A stretch of 32,914 nucleotides of DNA from an uncultured Clostridium sp. (GTDB lineage Bacteria; Bacillota; Clostridia; TANB77; CAG-465). Of the stretch, positions 25,670-32,914 are shown in pieces. The position numbers were made by a program, and so were the translations under genes. Each line of letters opens with the position of its first letter. Within the stretch, counting starts at the first letter, position 1. The notes below the pieces were generated by a model, which did no database searches, was not told the DNA's origin, and worked only from the letters and a program-made list of their open reading frames with translations. The DNA lies in NCBI GenBank assembly GCA_947361355.1, contig CANAIR010000023.1, forward strand, positions 1-32,914, read 5' to 3'.

Positions 25670-26956
25670 ATGGAAGGTTTGATATTATTTATAGAAAAAC
25701 TTGTTTGGAGTATTCCTTTAGTTAGCCTACTTATGTTTACACATATATTTTTTACATTAAAATTAAAAATACCACAAAAATATACTTTTGATGGATTAAG
25801 AAATATGTTAAAGAGTGATAAGAGTAACACAAGTGAGGGAATAAGTTCATTTAAGTCTATAATGACTGTACTTGCAGCAACACTTGGAACTGGTAATATA
25901 ATTGGAGTAGCAACAGCGATAATACTTGGAGGTGTTGGAAGCATATTTTGGATTTTTATATCTGGAATTTTTGCAATATCTACAAAATATGCAGAAACAT
26001 ATATTGTATTAAAATATAGAAAAAAAGATAAAAAAGGCTATTATGGTGGAGCAATGTATGTTTTGGATGAAATACTTGGTAAGAAAAATTTAGCAACATT
26101 TTTTAGTATATTTGTAATTTTATCAAGTTTTGGAATGGGGTCGATGATACAATCTAATGCAATATCTAGTACAATAGTTCAAAATTATGATATTGATTTA
26201 AATATAATAGGTATAGTAATAACATTACTTTGCGCATATGTATTATTTGGAAATGAAAAGAGAATATCTAATATAAGTAGTATTTTAATACCAATAGCTA
26301 TATTTGTATATTGTATATCCTGTTTAATACTTTTGTATATTTTTAGAGCCAATTTACTTAGTAGTGTAGTATATATTATTAAAGAGGCATTAAATTTTAA
26401 ATCAGTTGTGGGAGGAATATTTAGTTCAACAGCAATACTTGCAATGAGTTCAGGACTTTCTAAAGGACTTTTTACAAATGAAGCTGGAATGGGAACATCA
26501 CCTATTTTTGATAGTACTGTTAAAGAACAAGATATAAAAAAGCAAAGCATAATGTCATCAACAACAGTATTTATAGATACAGTATTTTTATGTACAATAA
26601 CAGGAATATTATTTGTAGCAAGTGGATTATATCTAACGACAAATAATCCAGTAGAATTTGCACAAGGAGTATTTTTAAATTTACCATATGGAAATTTAGT
26701 TTTTACATTTATTATTTGTATATTTGCAATATCTACTATTCCATGTTCAGGTTTTTATGGTAGTATAGGTGTTAGATATTTGTTTAAAACTAAAGGAATT
26801 TATAAATTTTTATATAAAGTCATATTTTTAAGTTTTGTATATATTGGTTGTATTTCTAAGATTCAAATAGTTTGGAGTATTTCATCTATTGCAAACGCCC
26901 TAATGGTAATTCCAAATATAATAATGCTTTATAGTTTAAAAAATGATATAAGATAA
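25670..26956 (+). CDS. AGCS-family sodium:amino-acid (alanine/glycine) symporter
   Basis: A membrane carrier that imports alanine or glycine with sodium. Signature segments are clear: TLGTGNIIGVATAI with an ALxGTGN-like core, YAETYIVLKYR followed by GYYGGAMYVLDE, and FTNEAGMGTSPI. About ten membrane helices fill the chain. At 428 residues from ATG 25670 it is somewhat short for the family (about 450-490), mostly because the C-terminus ends right after the last helix. I choose ATG 25670 after GGTGAG rather than the TTG at 25652, which has no ribosome site. Substrate cannot be decided from sequence. It has a hairpin at its start and is transcribed alone. Confidence 0.9.
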   Translation: MEGLILFIEKLVWSIPLVSLLMFTHIFFTLKLKIPQKYTFDGLRNMLKSDKSNTSEGISSFKSIMTVLAATLGTGNIIGVATAIILGGVGSIFWIFISGIFAISTKYAETYIVLKYRKKDKKGYYGGAMYVLDEILGKKNLATFFSIFVILSSFGMGSMIQSNAISSTIVQNYDIDLNIIGIVITLLCAYVLFGNEKRISNISSILIPIAIFVYCISCLILLYIFRANLLSSVVYIIKEALNFKSVVGGIFSSTAILAMSSGLSKGLFTNEAGMGTSPIFDSTVKEQDIKKQSIMSSTTVFIDTVFLCTITGILFVASGLYLTTNNPVEFAQGVFLNLPYGNLVFTFIICIFAISTIPCSGFYGSIGVRYLFKTKGIYKFLYKVIFLSFVYIGCISKIQIVWSISSIANALMVIPNIIMLYSLKNDIR

Positions 26957-27039
26957 ATATGGAAGAAAAAATAAATTAGTATAATATATTTTAGTGTGTT
27001 ATATTTTATTTTTTTGATATATGAGTTTTGTATATTATA

Positions 27040-27068
27040 TAGACATTTATCTTAAATTTTAGTATAAT
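27040..27068 (+). promoter_or_regulatory. Promoter of dnaE
   Basis: TAGACA (27040-27045), 17-base spacer, TATAAT (27063-27068), 26 bases before the start codon. Confidence 0.65.
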
Positions 27069-27094
27069 GTAGTAAAGTTTAGGTAGGTGAAATA

Positions 27095-30000
27095 ATGAGT
27101 TTTGTACATTTGCATATGCACACAGAATATAGTTTATTAGATGGTGCAATAAGAATTAATGAATTAGTAGAAAAAGTAAAAAGTTTAGGCATGAATGCAG
27201 TTGCTATTACAGATCATGGAAATATGTTTGGTGCAATTGAATTTTACAAAGCTTGTGTTGCACAAAATATAAAACCTATAATAGGATGTGAGGTATATGT
27301 TGCACCACGTAGTAGATTAGAAAAACAAGGAAAAATAGATACAGAACCAAATCATTTAATATTGCTTGCTATGAATAATACTGGATATAAAAATCTTGTA
27401 AAATTAGTTTCAAGCGGTTATACAGAAGGCTTTTATTATAAGCCTAGAATTGATATGGAAATTTTAAAAAAATATAATGAGGGGATAATTTGTCTTTCAG
27501 CATGTCTTGCTGGTAAAGTTGCAAGACAAATTGTAAATGGTAATATAAATGGTGCTAAGGATACTATAAAAGAGTTCGTAGAAATCTTTGGAAAAGATAG
27601 GTACTTTCTTGAAATCCAAGATAATAAATTAAGAGAACAAATACTTGTAAATCAACAATTACTTGCTATTTCAAAAGAAATGGAATTAAACTTGGTTGCT
27701 ACAAATGATTGTCATTATTTAAATGAAAATGATTATTCATCCCATGAAATACTTCTTTGCATTCAAACTAGAAAAACATTAAATGATGAAGATAGAATGA
27801 GCTTTAAAACAAATGAGTATTTTGTTAAGAGTGAAGAACAAATGAGAGATTCGTTTGAGTATGTTAAAGAAGCAATAGAAAATACACAAAAAATAGCTGA
27901 TATGTGTAATGTTACGTTTGAATTTGGTCATACTATTTTACCAGAGTTTAAAATTGATGAAGATATTACACATTTAGAGTATTTTAGAAGAAAATGTTAT
28001 GATGGAATTTCTAAAAGGTATGGTAGTGATAAAGAAGAAGAAGTTATAAAAAGGTTAGAATATGAAATTGAAATAATAGATAAGATGGGATTTGTTGACT
28101 ATTTTTTGATAGTTGCTGATTTTATTAATTACGCTAAAAGTAGAAAAATTGCAGTTGGTCCTGGGCGTGGAAGTGGAGCAGGTTCAATTGCAGCATATTT
28201 ACTTGGTATAACTGATATAGATCCTTTAAAATTTAATCTTATATTCGAACGTTTTTTAAATCCTGAAAGAATAAGTATGCCAGATTTTGATGTAGATTTT
28301 TGCTATGAAAGAAGACAAGAGGTAATTGATTATGTTGCAAGAAAATATGGTCATGATCATGTAGCACAAATTATAACATTTGGTACAATGGCCGCACGTG
28401 CAGTAGTAAGAGATGTAGCAAGAGCTTTAGCTATATCTTATCAAAAGGCTGATTTAGTTGCAAAATTGATTCCAAGAACATTAAAAATAACTTTGAAAAA
28501 AGCACTTGAACAAGAACCAGAATTAAAAAGTATATATGAAAAAGATGAACAAGTAAAACAGATAATAGATATATCTATGAAATTAGAAGGACTAGCAAGG
28601 CATGCTTCAACTCACGCAGCAGGCGTAGTTATAACAAAAGAACCAGTTGTAAATTATGTTCCATTGTATGAAGGGGAAGATAATGTATCAACACAATATA
28701 CTATGACAATTTTAGAACAATTGGGCCTTTTAAAAATGGATTTTTTAGGTCTTAGAACTCTTACAGTTATATCTGATACAGAAAAGTTAGTAAAAAAGAT
28801 ACATGATACTTACATAAATTATGGAAATTATGATGATAAAGATACTTTAAAAATGATGTCTGAGGGTAAGACTGTTGGAGTGTTTCAAATGGAGAGTAAA
28901 GGTTTTATACAAATGATGATAAAAATGCAGCCGGATTCTTTAGAAGATATTATTGTTATGATATCGTTATATAGGCCAGGACCTATGGAGCAAATTCCAA
29001 GATATATAGAAAATAAAAATAATAAAGAAAATATAAAATATATCCATAAAGCTTTAGAGCCAATTTTAAAAGTTACAAATGGGTGTATGGTATACCAAGA
29101 ACAAGTTATGCAAATATTTAGAGATTTAGCAGGTTATAGCTTAGGAAGAGCTGATCTTGTTAGACGTGCTATGAGTAAGAAAAAAATTGATGTTATGAAA
29201 AAAGAGCGTGAAGTTTTTGTAGAAGGGGCAAAAAAAAATAACATTGATGAGATAAGTGCAAATAAAATTTTTGATGAAATGGAAGAATTTGCAAAGTATG
29301 CTTTTAATAAATCTCATGCTGCTGCATATGCAGTAGTTGCATATAAAACAGCTTTTTTAAAGAGGCATTTTCCAGCTGAATTTATAGCAGCTACAATGAA
29401 TAGCTTTATAGGAAATCTAACCAAAATACCTGAGTATATACAAGAGTGTAAAGAATTTAAAATTGATGTATTAAAACCAGACATAAATGAAAGTTATCTT
29501 AAATTTTCAGTAATAAATGGAAAAATAAGATTTGCTTTAAATTCTATTAAAAATGTAGGTGAAAATGCAATAAGGGAAATTTTAAATTCACGAAAAATGA
29601 TTGGAAAATTTACTTCATTTGTTGATTTTTGTGAAAGAGTATCTGGGGAAAGTGTTAATAAAAAATGTGTTGAAAGTTTAATAAAGGCAGGTTGTTTTGA
29701 TGAAATAGAACCTGAGCTTTCAAGATTTGATTTGCTTGATAATTTTGAATCAATTATAGATAATGTAACTCAAACTAGAAAAAATAATTATATAAATCAA
29801 ATAAATATGTTTGATATTAGTGGTGAGGAAGAAAAATCCAAAATAGTAATTAATAAATCTCCAAAAAAGCCAACTAAAAAAGAGTTATTAGATATGGAAA
29901 AAGAAATGCTTGGATTATATGTATCAGGCCATCCACTAGATGAATATGCTCAATATATAAAGAAAAATAGCACTGTTACTTCAAAACAGTTAAATACTGA

Positions 30001-30541
30001 AAATATAGAAGGAAACGAACTAAGTGATAATGATATAAATAAAAATGAATATGATTCTAAGATAGTTACTTTTTGTGGGATAATTTCTCAGGTTAAAACA
30101 CTTATTACAAAATCAGGAAAGCAAATGATGTTTGCTTTAATAGATGATATATATGGTAGTGTTGAACTAATTATTTTTTCAAATGTTCTTTCAAATTATG
30201 CAAATATTTTACAAAAAGAAAGTATAGTAAAAGTTACTGGGAAAGTCAGTGTAAAAGAAGATGAAATAACAAAAATAATTGTATCACAAGTAGAACCTAT
30301 AAAAAAGGAAGAAAAAATATATATAAGGCTCCCAAGAGATAAATTTGACTTAGAAGATAAAGTAATTGAATGTATTAAAAATATGCCATACGAAAATAAA
30401 GGAACAACGCCAACCTATTTATTTTATGATGGAACTAAAAAAGTTAAACTCTTAAATAGAGAATTTTGGCTAAATTCTAGTGATGATACATTAGATAAAC
30501 TTTCAACATATTTTGGTAGTGAAAATGTAAAAGTAAAATAA
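27095..30541 (+). CDS. dnaE: DNA polymerase III alpha subunit, DnaE
   Basis: A replicative C-family DNA polymerase. The 1148 residues show an N-terminal PHP domain (FVHLHMHTEYSLLDG, AITDHGN, CHYL), the palm with the catalytic aspartates in P396-DFDVD401, GPGRGSGAGSIAAYLLGI, the FAKYAFNKSHAAAYAVVAY finger segment, a helix-hairpin-helix region, and a C-terminal OB domain (TFCGIISQVKTLITKSGKQM). There is no 3'-5' exonuclease insert, so it is DnaE, not PolC. Firmicutes normally carry both, with PolC as main replicase; which applies here cannot be seen. Length is typical. GTAGGTG lies ahead of ATG 27095. It stands alone, with no pfkA/pyk partner downstream as in many Firmicutes. Confidence 0.96.
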   Translation: MSFVHLHMHTEYSLLDGAIRINELVEKVKSLGMNAVAITDHGNMFGAIEFYKACVAQNIKPIIGCEVYVAPRSRLEKQGKIDTEPNHLILLAMNNTGYKNLVKLVSSGYTEGFYYKPRIDMEILKKYNEGIICLSACLAGKVARQIVNGNINGAKDTIKEFVEIFGKDRYFLEIQDNKLREQILVNQQLLAISKEMELNLVATNDCHYLNENDYSSHEILLCIQTRKTLNDEDRMSFKTNEYFVKSEEQMRDSFEYVKEAIENTQKIADMCNVTFEFGHTILPEFKIDEDITHLEYFRRKCYDGISKRYGSDKEEEVIKRLEYEIEIIDKMGFVDYFLIVADFINYAKSRKIAVGPGRGSGAGSIAAYLLGITDIDPLKFNLIFERFLNPERISMPDFDVDFCYERRQEVIDYVARKYGHDHVAQIITFGTMAARAVVRDVARALAISYQKADLVAKLIPRTLKITLKKALEQEPELKSIYEKDEQVKQIIDISMKLEGLARHASTHAAGVVITKEPVVNYVPLYEGEDNVSTQYTMTILEQLGLLKMDFLGLRTLTVISDTEKLVKKIHDTYINYGNYDDKDTLKMMSEGKTVGVFQMESKGFIQMMIKMQPDSLEDIIVMISLYRPGPMEQIPRYIENKNNKENIKYIHKALEPILKVTNGCMVYQEQVMQIFRDLAGYSLGRADLVRRAMSKKKIDVMKKEREVFVEGAKKNNIDEISANKIFDEMEEFAKYAFNKSHAAAYAVVAYKTAFLKRHFPAEFIAATMNSFIGNLTKIPEYIQECKEFKIDVLKPDINESYLKFSVINGKIRFALNSIKNVGENAIREILNSRKMIGKFTSFVDFCERVSGESVNKKCVESLIKAGCFDEIEPELSRFDLLDNFESIIDNVTQTRKNNYINQINMFDISGEEEKSKIVINKSPKKPTKKELLDMEKEMLGLYVSGHPLDEYAQYIKKNSTVTSKQLNTENIEGNELSDNDINKNEYDSKIVTFCGIISQVKTLITKSGKQMMFALIDDIYGSVELIIFSNVLSNYANILQKESIVKVTGKVSVKEDEITKIIVSQVEPIKKEEKIYIRLPRDKFDLEDKVIECIKNMPYENKGTTPTYLFYDGTKKVKLLNREFWLNSSDDTLDKLSTYFGSENVKVK

Positions 30542-30586
30542 GTTTTTAGTTTTAACATGTTATGTAATATTTTTTAATAAAAATAG

Positions 30587-30615
30587 TTGACTTCTTAGTG
30601 AATTTGTGCTATAAT
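30587..30615 (+). promoter_or_regulatory. Promoter of the small membrane-anchored protein gene
   Basis: TTGACT (30587-30592), 17-base spacer, TGcTATAAT ending at 30615. AAAGGAGAG at 30656-30664 is the ribosome site of the next gene. Confidence 0.8.
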
Positions 30616-30669
30616 ATAAAAGTTGCTTAAAAATATTTTTTTAATAATTTAAACAAAGGAGAGAAAAAA

Positions 30670-31050
30670 ATGAAGACAATAAAAGGACTATTAATCGGAT
30701 GTTTTGTAGGAGCGTTAGTAACTTTACTGATTTGCTTGAGTAATGGTAGTTTGGTGGAAGCAAAAAGTGAGGAAGCCAAAAAAGAAGAAGAAAAAAACTA
30801 TGAGCTATATCAAGAGCTCCATGAGCAAATGTTGATAGTTGCCCGGTATGAAGGATATAATCAGGGATATCGGCAGGGTTATATTGAGATAGAAAACATG
30901 ATGGAAAAAATTCCTGATCAAAAATCATATGAAAATTATGTGATTGCCAAAAAAGACTATCAGAATGATCCAACAGATGAGAATTTTGAAAAACTTGTAG
31001 ATGTGACAGCTGCAGTGTATCTTGAGTGTGAGCTAGATGATTTGAAATAA
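30670..31050 (+). CDS. Small membrane-anchored protein of unknown function
   Basis: 126 residues. One N-terminal hydrophobic helix (about 5-26, KGLLIGCFVGALVTLLICLS) anchors it. The cysteine context does not fit a lipobox well, so a plain signal anchor is more likely. An acidic/lysine coiled stretch follows (EAKSEEAKKEEEKNYELYQE), then a striking EGYNQGYRQGYIEIE repeat of glycine-tyrosine pairs three residues apart, and a helical C-terminus. Base composition is less AT-rich than the neighbours (codons CGG, GCC, CAG), hinting at later arrival. It has its own strong promoter and terminator, so it moves as a single-gene unit. I do not recognise a family. Confidence 0.75.
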   Translation: MKTIKGLLIGCFVGALVTLLICLSNGSLVEAKSEEAKKEEEKNYELYQELHEQMLIVARYEGYNQGYRQGYIEIENMMEKIPDQKSYENYVIAKKDYQNDPTDENFEKLVDVTAAVYLECELDDLK

Positions 31051-31060
31051 TAATTATAAT

Positions 31061-31092
31061 AAAAGTAACAGAAGAATTTTCTGTTACTTTTT
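31061..31092 (+). terminator. Rho-independent terminator
   Basis: Perfect 13-bp stem (AAAAGTAACAGAA, 31061-31073, with 31079-31091), 5-base loop and a T5 tail. The A-rich 5' side would let it work in reverse too. Confidence 0.85.
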
Positions 31093-31132
31093 GCATATAT
31101 ATTAAATAATTTTTAAAATCATTTAAATTTGA

Positions 31133-31161
31133 TTGAGTATTCTAAAATTTTAATGTATAAT
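31133..31161 (+). promoter_or_regulatory. Promoter of the internally duplicated protein gene
   Basis: TTGAGT (31133-31138), 17-base spacer, TATAAT (31156-31161), 26 bases before the ATG. Confidence 0.65.
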
Positions 31162-31187
31162 ATATTATATATAATGTGAGGTAGACT

Positions 31188-32348
31188 ATGAATGATGATT
31201 TAAATAATTATGTACAAGATATAGAAACAAATTCAGAAGATGGTGTACAATGGGCTAATACTTTTGAGGAAGAAACATTAGATAATGAAGATTTGAAAAG
31301 TAATCCAGAAAAAAAATCTAAGGAAGAAAAAGAAGAGACTGAAATTGAAATAATTCAAAAAAGTATAGAGCAACAACAAGAAGAAGTTAAAAAGTTGCAG
31401 GAAATATTAAATTACTATGAAAGTGGAGCGGCATATAGAGAAAACGAGAGTTTGTTTGGTTCTGGAAATATAACTGAAAAAGAATTTTTTGATAAAAAAA
31501 GTGTATTAGATGCTGAACTAGAAAAAGCAAAACTTGATTTAAATGATGCAACTGTTTTATTACAAGAATTGGTTGCAAAAAAAGCAAAAATTACTGGAGT
31601 AATAGATGATACACAATTAGAGCAGTTTTTAGAAAAAAATAGAAATCCAGAACTTGAAGGGATAAATGAAAAAATACAGCAACAAGAAGAAGAGATGGAG
31701 AAAACTCAAGAAGTATTAGATTATTATGAAAGTGGAGTAGCATATAGAGAAAATGAGAGTTTATTTGGAACTGGTGCTATAAGTGAAGACGAGTTTTTTG
31801 CAAAAAAAGATGTATTAGATAAAGAACTTGAAAAAGCAAGGGATAATAGGAATAATGCAACTAATTCATTGCAGGATTTGCTAGATAAGAAAGGGCAAGT
31901 TACTGGTGTAAAAAGTCAAAATAATAATAATAAGCAAAATACTAGTAGTGTGCAAGGTGAACAATTTAATGGTATAAATAACGGCGTAACACAAGATAGT
32001 CAAGAAAAATATCAAGAGCCATCAATAGATCCTAATAAAACTCAACAATTGGATTTGTATAGAAAACAAAATGCTTTTATGTCATTAGTTAGAAAAGTAA
32101 TGGCAAAGATAAAATCTTTTGGTGGCAGAGCTGATACAGATAAAATGGAGAAAGTTGTCTCAGAAGAAATGAATAGACAGGCTGCAAGTTTTGATACAGC
32201 TAGCACTATAGATGAAAATGCGTTAGGAGACTCACTGGCTAAGCATGTTTGTAGTAAAGAAGAAATTATAGATAATATAAATAAAAGAGAAAGTCTAGAA
32301 AAAGATGAAATAGAAGTAAAGAAAAATATTGATGATGTAACAATTTAG
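31188..32348 (+). CDS. Unknown acidic coiled protein with a 103-residue internal duplication
   Basis: 386 residues, not recognised. An acidic N-terminus (about 1-50) is followed by two tandem copies of one unit with a 103-residue period (about 56-138 and 159-241). The shared core is YYESG-x-AYRENESLFG, then a gap, EFF-x-KK-x-VLD-x-ELEKA. Each copy begins with a glutamine/glutamate coiled coil and ends in a coiled coil plus TGV. A polar N/Q-rich linker (242-290) follows, then a helical C-terminus (KAMSLVRKVMAKIKSFGG type) rich in charged residues. No signal peptide or membrane helix. Copies are well conserved also in DNA, so the duplication is fairly recent or under selection. GTGAGGT lies ahead of ATG 31188. 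Confidence 0.75.
   Translation: MNDDLNNYVQDIETNSEDGVQWANTFEEETLDNEDLKSNPEKKSKEEKEETEIEIIQKSIEQQQEEVKKLQEILNYYESGAAYRENESLFGSGNITEKEFFDKKSVLDAELEKAKLDLNDATVLLQELVAKKAKITGVIDDTQLEQFLEKNRNPELEGINEKIQQQEEEMEKTQEVLDYYESGVAYRENESLFGTGAISEDEFFAKKDVLDKELEKARDNRNNATNSLQDLLDKKGQVTGVKSQNNNNKQNTSSVQGEQFNGINNGVTQDSQEKYQEPSIDPNKTQQLDLYRKQNAFMSLVRKVMAKIKSFGGRADTDKMEKVVSEEMNRQAASFDTASTIDENALGDSLAKHVCSKEEIIDNINKRESLEKDEIEVKKNIDDVTI
31352..31909 (+). repeat. Two-copy in-frame tandem duplication
   Basis: Copies at about 31352-31600 and 31661-31909, offset exactly 309 bases. Long stretches match at DNA level, for example AGTGGAG then GCATATAGAGAAAA and GAGAGTTT. Confidence 0.8.
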
Positions 32349-32384
32349 TTCGTTAAAAATATGTAAACAAAAGGAGATAAAAGT

Positions 32385-32438
<54 letters not shown>

Positions 32439-32496
32439 AATAGCATTATTATGTTATACAAATTTTGTAAGAAATGTAAATAAAAATAGATATATA

Positions 32497-32533
32497 AACC
32501 TAGTTAAAGGAGATGAGTTCCTTTAGCTAGGTT
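32497..32533 (+). terminator. Stem-loop, probable terminator
   Basis: 15-bp stem with one G-U pair (32497-32511 with 32519-32533), 7-base loop. The following T run is short (TTTTG), so efficiency is uncertain. Confidence 0.55.
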
Positions 32534-32733
32534 TTGTGAACTTTTTGTAATGAAAAAGATAGAAAAATGTAATATAATTGAAATAATACATATAAAGTTT
32601 GATAATAAAGAAATTTGTATAATAGCATTTTAAAATTGGAACAAATTTCCAGTGACTCTTTGTATATAATAGTATAAAATATAAAATAAAGGAAAAAATA
32701 ATAAAAAAACATGTAAAAATATATGGAGGTATT

Positions 32734-32914
32734 ATGATAATGAAAACAAAGGAAAATAGTAAAGAAAAAATAAATAAAAAAGGAAATAATAACATTTTTT
32801 ATAAAGTAAGCCCTAATGTTGGTATATCACTAATAGTGCTAGTAATAACAATAATAGTGGTAATAATACTAGCAGTAGCAGTGGTGGTAAGTATAATAAA
32901 TAACAATCCAATGA
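32734..32914 (+). CDS. Prepilin-like (type IV pilin/pseudopilin) protein, N-terminal part
   Basis: The gene runs off the window end. After a 30-residue basic leader comes G30-ISLIVLVITIIVVIILAVA, a glycine followed by a long hydrophobic helix. This matches the prepilin class III signal, in which the peptidase cuts after glycine and the helix forms the pilin core. The GISLIVLVITIIV version is common in uncultured gut clostridia. The usual glutamate at +5 is replaced by valine, as is typical of that group. The start is either ATG 32734 (4 bases after GGAGG) or ATG 32740 (10 bases); both are possible. The C-terminal part, which would tell function, is not visible. Confidence 0.7.
   Translation, partial: MIMKTKENSKEKINKKGNNNIFYKVSPNVGISLIVLVITIIVVIILAVAVVVSIINNNPM

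Noticed and set aside
30553-30562. Palindrome TAACATGTTA after dnaE
   Set aside because: Ten bases with no loop or T run; expected by chance in this composition and not a terminator.
32637-32651. Short inverted repeat TGGAA-N5-TTCCA
   Set aside because: Five-base arms are too short to support an operator call without a conserved context.
32523-32795. Minus-strand frames rich in Phe, Ile and Tyr
   Set aside because: They are low-complexity products of AT-rich non-coding DNA and run across the plus-strand prepilin start.

Overview
The window is about 33 kb of very AT-rich DNA, near 25% GC by eye, almost fully coding, with AAGGAGG-type ribosome sites and TTGACA-17-TGnTATAAT promoters. SpoIIE, a BofC-like protein, AddB, ScpB, a ClpE-type unfoldase and a prepilin with the IVLVITIIV core point to a spore-forming or spore-former-derived Clostridia-type Firmicute, probably an uncultured gut lineage. 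The species cannot be fixed from this sequence. I saw no rRNA, tRNA, CRISPR array or insertion sequence.

Layout: the 3' part of comEC (1-1701); a BofC-like membrane-anchored protein; an unknown protein whose Shine-Dalgarno faces an ATA codon; a convergent clpE-type gene (3078-5423, minus). Next is the accessory core (5679-14634). It is a four-gene operon (PP2C-like phosphatase, a protein with a MIDAS-less vWA-like domain, an unknown helical protein, an intact vWA protein) closed by a strong terminator, followed by a separately promoted 1573-residue protein with three zinc-ribbon-like motifs, an atypical Ser/Thr kinase domain and a beta-rich C-terminus. This resembles the kinase/PP2C/vWA triads described as TerY-P and E. 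coli YegI-YegK-YegL, but with two extra proteins and a much larger kinase. Substrates and trigger are unknown.

After it come a convergent, less AT-rich zinc-ribbon protein (minus), scpB, addB (no addA in view), an unknown coiled protein with an AT-hook-like tail, and spoIIE. A minus-strand two-gene operon (23894-25428) encodes proteins built from one and three copies of the same module, which I do not recognise. The right part holds an AGCS amino-acid/sodium symporter, dnaE, a small membrane-anchored protein of less AT-rich composition, and an unknown protein with a 103-residue internal duplication. It ends in a mostly non-coding stretch with a (CA)13 microsatellite inside a mini-ORF with a good Shine-Dalgarno, and the start of a prepilin-like gene cut by the window end.

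How the genes work together: the housekeeping genes (DNA uptake, chromosome segregation, recombination repair, replication, proteolysis, sporulation) are mostly separate transcription units. The PP2C/vWA/kinase cluster is one functional unit sharing promoter layout, in which kinase and phosphatase probably act on shared targets with the vWA proteins as adaptors (inference).
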